NCBI GenBank assembly: GCA_035236585.1
Contig: CP141132.1
Location: 65,383,880 to 65,447,879 of the forward strand
Direction: 5' to 3'
Length of the DNA: 64,000 nt
Source of the DNA: Warburgia ugandensis
Taxonomy: Eukaryota; Streptophyta; Magnoliopsida; Canellales; Canellaceae
The translations under genes were made by a program, and so were the position numbers. Below, in pieces: positions 57,878 through 64,000 of this stretch (positions within the stretch are counted from its first letter, which is position 1; each line of letters starts with the position of its first letter). Under the pieces are notes generated by a model. It saw nothing but the letters and a program-made list of their open reading frames with translations. It did not search any database and was not told where the DNA came from.

Positions 57878-60800
57878 TGTAATATCCTCAAATTTTAAAT
57901 CATAAATTAGTAATAAATTAAATAAATTAAATTTAAAATTTTATGTATAGAATTTGGTTTTGAAAACTCAAAAATTAGAAAATACGTATCAATAGAATTC
58001 CAACGACATAAAGAACACCCAAAACTGAGTTCAGATGAGGAAGATAAGTGCGTTTTAAGTATAAGGTCAAAATTGTAAATAGGGCGAGGACCCAAATCAA
58101 AGGGGGTCGTTTTGATAAAGACACCCCCCTTCTACACTCTCCGGCTTTGACGCTGACGCCATCAGAGGAGAAGGTCGGTGAGTAGCCTATAAAGGGAAAA
58201 ACTTCCCTTCCTCCTCCCAGCACGATTCCTCCTCTCCAGTTCCCCTGCTCCATGTGATCTCCATTACACAAAAACGTCAATAGTGATAGCATGGCAGAAA
58301 CCACCGGACCCAGATCCAACGCCGCAACAAATCTAGGTAAGTTTTCTCCCTCTTGTGTTCTCCACCCTTTTCCGACACCCTTTACCCAGATCCAGCCTAG
58401 ATCTGTTCTCACTGGTTGGTTAATTGATGGTGAAAGATCCGTCAGATCTGTTGAAAAAAAAAAATAGAAATGTGAGAAAAATCCTAGTTTTTGGAAAAAT
58501 TCATCAAAAAGAGTGGAAAAACTAAAAATACATGAAATTCCTAGCAAAAGGGTGCAAAAATCACGATTTTTTGCACCTGGGGAGTCACCGGTGACGACTG
58601 GACTCGGGTCGTCTTCTTTGGCGATGGCTTCCACGTATGCGCCATGTCCATAATGCCAGGACTCCATGCGGGACACCCCAACGCAATCGCATAAGCGGGA
58701 GCACATCATTGTGCACACACATAGCACAAGTGCACGCAGGAGCGCCCTGCGTGCGGTCATGGGAGGCAGGGATGCCTAGTGTCATGGCGACCAAGACTCA
58801 CGCGGGGGCATGTCTAGGTAACCAGGATGCACGTAGCGCGTCCTGTGGCACGTTCTGGCAGCAGAGCATCTTGGGGATGCCAGTTTATGGCGGTGTAACC
58901 AGCAAACCGAGCCGCCTGTGTAAACTAGCGCAAACAGCCCATTCGACCCCCCATATATATTAATTTATGAAGTCTTTTCACAAAAGCTTGATTTTGAGAG
59001 CTACAGAGGTCCAAATCATGATCGGAAACATCCGTTGCTATTGTCTTGACGATGTGAACCTAGATTTGACTTGAAAACTTACATTTAACTATTTTTAAAT
59101 TAGTCAAATCATAAAATATTATTCAATAATATAGAACTGTACGATCAAAGGGTGATCAGACCCTATGACTTGAACAACGAGATAACGTATGATAATAAAT
59201 AAGGGTTTTAAGGATCATATTAGGTGTGATTATGCTAGAAATTGATCTATACTACTGGTTTGAACTAGATCTTGGGAAATTATTGATCTGAGGATGATCT
59301 GATCGTCAGATTAAGGTATAAACATTAGATACACATAAAAAACAAACAGAAGAACATGATATGGGACTAAATTATAACAAGTAATGTTGGGACTAAGGAC
59401 AAAATCATAATTAGAGATCTTAGACGATAATCAAACAGTTGGATCACCATAGATTCCATTATGATGAAATAAATAACACAAAATAGTATTGTGGTACTGA
59501 CAAGTACATATGAACGTACAAGCTAAAAGGATTATACATTTGAGTTGAGTGATCTCACATCGAGGTAGGTGACGACATTTAATGTTATGTTTTGATTTTA
59601 AAAGCTTTGCATTATCATAGCATCATGACTGATTCTGACTTAATTGCACTTGTTTATTTAGTCTATGACTTTGTGAGACTCAGAGTTTTATATTATGATC
59701 GATATTAAATTTTGATAATGTATTGAATGAATTTATGATCGATTGTTTCATGAAATTGATACTATGCATTGATACATAAGTAGAAATTATCTTTCTTTAT
59801 TGCATCACTAGAACTGATGGGTTTTCATAAGGATGACAATGGAGGCTTGGTGGTTAGTCCTTTGAGAGGTTAACCTCGGGGATAAGGGGCGTGCCTTGGG
59901 GATTGTGAGCCACGAGTGCTCCTAGTTTTTTGAGATACGTGATTTTTGTGTTTTATGACGGGTGCTCTCACCTGGTGGATGTCATGCTATGAGGGAGTAG
60001 GGTTGGCCACCCACCCTCCGAAATTTGTGATGTGATTGTGATATGATAGACACTAGCCCACAGATGGCTTTCGGTAGGGGTTTGATAACATAGATAGTCC
60101 ACATTACTGATCCGACCCTTTCCATGGGGACGAACTTTAAGTCTCCCGTTCTTGTGTCGACGAGGAGCGGTAGTGGTTGAGATCCTGGAGGGTTGCCACT
60201 ATGGCATAACAATTTATACTCTTATTCTGTATGCTTGCATGATGAGCATGGAGATGTGATTGTATGCCTGGGCGTGACGACACTCAGAGGTTTGATATTA
60301 GTACTCATGATTTGTTATACAAGTGTATGGGACACTTGTGGGACCCACATACCTTGGGTTGCCCTGTTGTTATTGTATGCTCACTTATATTAGATCATAT
60401 TATGTTTTAAATCCATGAAATAAATTTTTATCATATATGATTATTTTAAGATTTATTAGCATTGCTTATAATAATTATAATTACATAGATAATCTATCCA
60501 CTCATTTTATCAGCATTGTTACTCAATTTTTTTCTATTGTTATTATATTAAATGTCTATGTACCTACACAAGCAATAGCTTGCTGAGGCATTGCTTTGTT
60601 TTGCAATGCCTTAGATCTCGAGCGCGACAGCAGGAAGGGCAAGACCGTTGAGAGACGGTGATAGTAGTGGGAGATTATTTTACTTCGATTGATAGACAGT
60701 GACTTGAGTTAATAAACGGACTACCATTTGAACTTTCTTTATTGATTGTATACTTTTATTTTATGGATTTGATTTTGACACTTATACATATGATGGACAT

Positions 60801-61126
60801 TGATTTAAGTATGGTGAGATGTTATGATGGATAGACCCTGGGCCACCTTATTATGTTTTGGATATTTATTGTTTTGAAAATAAAGGCACCGATGATTTTG
60901 ATGTTGGTTTTGATATGTGTATTATCTTAAATGCATTACCGCGTATTTATATTTATATATTAAATCATGGTTGTGATGTTTTGGAAAAAGAACATAACAC
61001 CTGGAGGTTTTCAATAAATGTTTTAATAAAACAATTAATAGAATCTTTTTATTTTAGGATCCTAACTATGACTATTATTATTATTATTATTATTATAAAC
61101 ATGTTATAAAAACTTGGGGTGTTACA
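57878..61126 (+). mobile_element. Solo LTR of a long-LTR retrotransposon (probably Ty3/gypsy)
   Basis: 3249 bp starting TGTAATATCCTCAA and ending TTGGGGTGTTACA, matched TG...CA ends. Flanks AACTA (57873-57877) and AATTA (61127-61131) look like a 5-bp duplication with one change. No primer-binding site or coding domain follows, so it is a solo LTR left by recombination. A TATA box (TATAAAG, 58188-58194) lies only 310 bases from the start, giving a short U3 and a very long R-U5. A strong splice donor (TCTAG|GTAAGT) lies at 58336/58337. The 261-codon minus-strand frame at 57975-58760 is antisense to the LTR. Confidence 0.75.
61072..61096. repeat. (ATT)n microsatellite near the LTR 3' end
   Basis: About eight ATT units inside the solo LTR, 30 bases before its end. 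Confidence 0.85.
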
Positions 61127-61404
61127 AATTATGAGAGTGGTTGTATAAATTTAAGGCAATTAAGGGGGATAAGATAGAACAAATAATATAGATTTTTTTT
61201 TTTTCAAAGACTAAAGAGGAGGAAAAAGATAAATAAAAAATTTGCCAACACATGGAAATAGTAGAAAAAAGATAAATAGCAAAATTTCCAATGTGTGTAA
61301 ATAATAGAAAGTGGAGTGCTTGACAAATATTAAGTAGTCACATAATCAGTGTGCATATTTTGACTTAAAATTATGTCAAATACATGATCATTGCACATAT
61401 TTTC

Positions 61405-61693
61405 ACTTATTGGATTATAGCTTGTCAACAAAATATTCATTTCGCATGGACCACAACCATGTGGGCTCTCTATTGGTCATGTTCAATTCTATTGTCATGA
61501 ATGTGGATCATGGGAAAACACTCACACCCAAACAATGCCTTTCTTCCATAGATGGTAAAGATGCCTTTTCTCTTGTTATTTTAGACTAAAGCAGTATTCT
61601 TTGAGCAATAAGATGTCTAGCATAATTGGTCACAAACAACTCGACATCTCCCTTGAAGTACCCTTAGCTGTAGGTTCAAGTGTCCACTTCCCC
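61405..61693 (+). repeat. Dispersed repeat, copy 2, interrupted by an LTR
   Basis: Parallel to 57418-57700. It shows TAGCATAATTGGTCAC (A-box-like) and TAGGTTCAAGTGTCC (B-box-like), clearer than in copy 1, then stops at CCACTTCCCC where the LTR ends begin (TGTGACG, 61694). Copy 1 continues past this point with TTTGACCGAGGATTAG, so the LTR landed inside the repeat. Confidence 0.7.
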
Positions 61694-64000
61694 TGTGACG
61701 ACCCGGGTTTCATATGATGCAAATTTCATAAAAAGGCAAGATCTCTTGCTTTAGAAATATGAAATGCATGAAAATCTTTTGTTTTGGAATCAACTCTATT
61801 CTCAAGAAAGTGTTAGTCATAGCCCCAGCTACAAAGAGTAACTACAACCAAGTAACATTCACTAAAAGATAAGGTAGGGGTTTACTTGTACTTAATTTGG
61901 ATGTTCTTTGTCACGGGTGTATCCCGTCCTTAAGTGTTTACTTGTATCTGAAAAATGTTAAGGATTGGGTGAGTATACACTATACTTAGTAGGAGTCTAT
62001 CACTACTAGTTTTACAATGCATGCTATGTTTTAAACCATATGTTCTTTAAACCATGTGCATGTTTGGACACTCATGTTTAATATCGATATTAAAAGCCAT
62101 CATCAAACTAGAATACTGACGACTTAAAGAATCACATAATCCAAGTCAAAAGTAACATAGATGTCATAAACATATATTATGATATGCATAAGATGCTCAA
62201 CTGAATCCAACTCATGGATCTATGGTCGACCATACTCATGTCATGCCATATGCATGCAAGTAAATCCTCAAAAACATAGGGCACACTATGCCCATGACCT
62301 CAGCGTAATGTGGTCCCCGGGTATCTAGGGACTCTCGGTCATAGCCTTCACGGGGCATATGACACTTCGACGGGTGTCGTGACACCTCCAGTGGTAGTCC
62401 TCGTTTACCACAGCAATTGAAGTGAGGACAAGCCTTTTTGGTGTGGTACCCTTTCCACCTATAGTGGTAGAGGCTCGGAGGCCACCCCAAACCTCTCGGC
62501 ATAGCGCCCATGAGCTTACTAACCCAAATCATATACTCTTAAGCAGGCAAGAACCTTTTTTTTCTTCAAAACATGTCTATGCATGTATCATGCAGACAAG
62601 AATCCTTTTTCAAAACATGTCTATGCATGTAACACATGTTTTGGCAATATATGCACAATGTATTTTTCATATGCATGCTAAGTTCATTTATGAAATCAAT
62701 TCATGCTAAACAGGTCATGTGCATAAGGATGTAACATAAGTTTATATGATATACGCATAAAGACAGGACATGTAACTTAAAAACTTAAAACATGCATTAG
62801 AAAAGCAACCATGACTCAAAACATGCATTCTCAAAGCATCATGGGTTCTTTTTAAAAGTCTAGTAGCGATAGGACACCTACATGGTTTGATCGAGCTAGT
62901 CCCTTGTCCTCGTACGTTCCTAGACATGGTTTAGGGGAAAAAGGTTAGCTTGGCCTATTTCTATAGGTTCTAGAACAGTTTACCTCACTACTTAGGCATT
63001 AAGGGTTCATTGTCATGCCTAAGGCCCTCCTAAGGTCCCTAACTGGGTCTTGGTATAGTCAGGTTTGCAAAGGTTTAGTGGCCCCACATTACTATCATAG
63101 TTTAAGGGTCGTTTCAGCCTTATATAGGGGCTTGATCAGGTATTTTATGGTTTGGGTGTGTCCGCGCCGTCGATATGGACACAACGCCTCTCGCGGCGCC
63201 TCAATCGGAGTCCTAGAACTCAATTTATGGGTATTTTAGTGTTAAGAATACATAGAAGGTCCAAAACAGGCCCTACATCACCGTTCCAGGGACACACTTG
63301 CGTCCCGGTCGAGCGGCGACCGGCCCGCACATGCGGTTGCACGCTCCCGGGAGTCATCAGGCTGCGCGTTTCGCTTACGCAAAATGCGCGGTGTCACCAT
63401 TGCAGGCCCACACGAGGTGGGCGCCCGGGATGCTAACACGTCCCACGTCAGCGACGCGCCCCCCACAAGGCGAGTCTGCTGACGCACTGGGCCTCCGCCC
63501 TCTTTTCTCATTTGCGGGCGCATCCACGGACGCACCCGTCGGTTTTCCTTTAACGCATTGGGTGCGTTTTGGTCCTGTGGTGACCTCGGCGTCCTGAGGA
63601 CGCCCTGGTTCGATCTTGTCGAACCAGAACGCCCCAGGCACCTGCCTTGGGTCTGTTGTGGCTCCATAGAGCCCCGTTTTGTATGGTTTCTCATGCAAAA
63701 ACTTAGAAAAATTCAACCTAAGACTGAGGGGGAGATGGGTTTGGAGTGGTTTAAGACGTACCTGGTTTGTGGCTGGGTATTTTTCACGATTTCTCCTCTT
63801 GCCTGCAACTCCAAGATAGGTTTTTCCCAGAGTTTTGGGCTTCCATTGAGGCGCCCAAGAGCTCTATTTATAGAGCTTAAGGAGGGTTCTTGAGGGGGGT
63901 TTCCACCGCCATTCCATGGCGGTGGAGAAACCTCTAGAATGGCGATGGTAATGGCGGTGGAGAAACCTCCAGAATGGCGATGGTTTCCCCCTGCACACCA
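61694..64000 (-). mobile_element. End of a second long LTR, minus orientation, runs off the window
   Basis: On the minus strand the LTR ends in AAACCCGGGTCGTCACA at 61694. It has a TATA box (TATAAATA, 63872-63865) and, 110 bases on, a strong donor (CCAG|GTACGT, 63762/63761), the same layout as the solo LTR at 57878. The segment 63150-63640 is strongly GC-rich and creates overlapping open frames on both strands that resemble no protein. Whether it is solo or part of a full element cannot be told. Confidence 0.6.

Noticed and set aside
57975..58760. 261-codon open frame on the minus strand, the longest in the window
   Set aside because: It is antisense to the solo LTR, has no recognised domain, and its composition follows the GC-rich LTR.
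63278..63893. Several overlapping frames of 99-138 codons on both strands
   Set aside because: Overlap on both strands in very GC-rich LTR sequence is expected by chance; no family match.

Overview
The window is nuclear DNA of a flowering plant. Spliced plant housekeeping genes, GT-AG introns full of transposon debris, Au SINEs (an angiosperm SINE family), RTE-type LINEs, hAT and Tourist-like elements and long-LTR retroelement pieces all point that way. The very long introns (one gene spans about 29 kb for a 481-residue protein) suggest a woody or early-diverging angiosperm with an expanded genome, but the species cannot be named from the sequence.

Only two protein-coding genes are supported. 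They are convergent and about 12 kb apart. (1) Positions 4322-12672, plus strand: a complete 11-exon gene for the DECD-box RNA helicase UAP56/SUB2 (mRNA splicing and export). It has a TATA box and telo-box motifs upstream, and its second intron has a GC donor. (2) Positions 53408 down to 24618, minus strand: a complete 18-exon gene for ubiquitin carboxyl-terminal hydrolase 6/7 (UBP6, the proteasome-associated USP14 orthologue), with an N-terminal ubiquitin-like domain and Cys and His catalytic boxes. Both were assembled exon by exon; every junction keeps frame and the lengths (425 and 481 aa) fit the families. Nearly all other open frames are intron read-through, antisense or transposon-derived.

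The rest is a layered transposon landscape. Two near-full-length but dead RTE LINEs (851-3791 and 14982-18237) and two minus-strand RTE fragments (6209-6322, 55818-56626) share one family. Four Au SINEs keep intact 15-18 bp target duplications (22431, 22744, 26081, 36234). Elements whose ends carry CTATGTA and GCCTAGGC-rich DNA lie at 11718, 29450 and 49868; the first has an 8-bp duplication and sits in the last UAP56 intron. Two Tourist-like MITEs lie just beyond the UBP6 3' end (23958) and in its first intron (52694). The right-hand 6 kb holds a solo LTR (57878-61126) and the end of a second, oppositely oriented LTR (61694 to the window edge) that interrupts an older repeat.

The most unusual structure is in UBP6 intron 4. 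A 1456-bp hAT-type element (45468-46923, perfect 8-bp duplication) contains an insert of about 1.08 kb. The insert carries eight short hairpins with nearly identical arms (centred on GGACGGTT/AACCGTCC) and different loops. It is read here as a nested non-autonomous transposon with palindromic, possibly transposase-binding, repeats.
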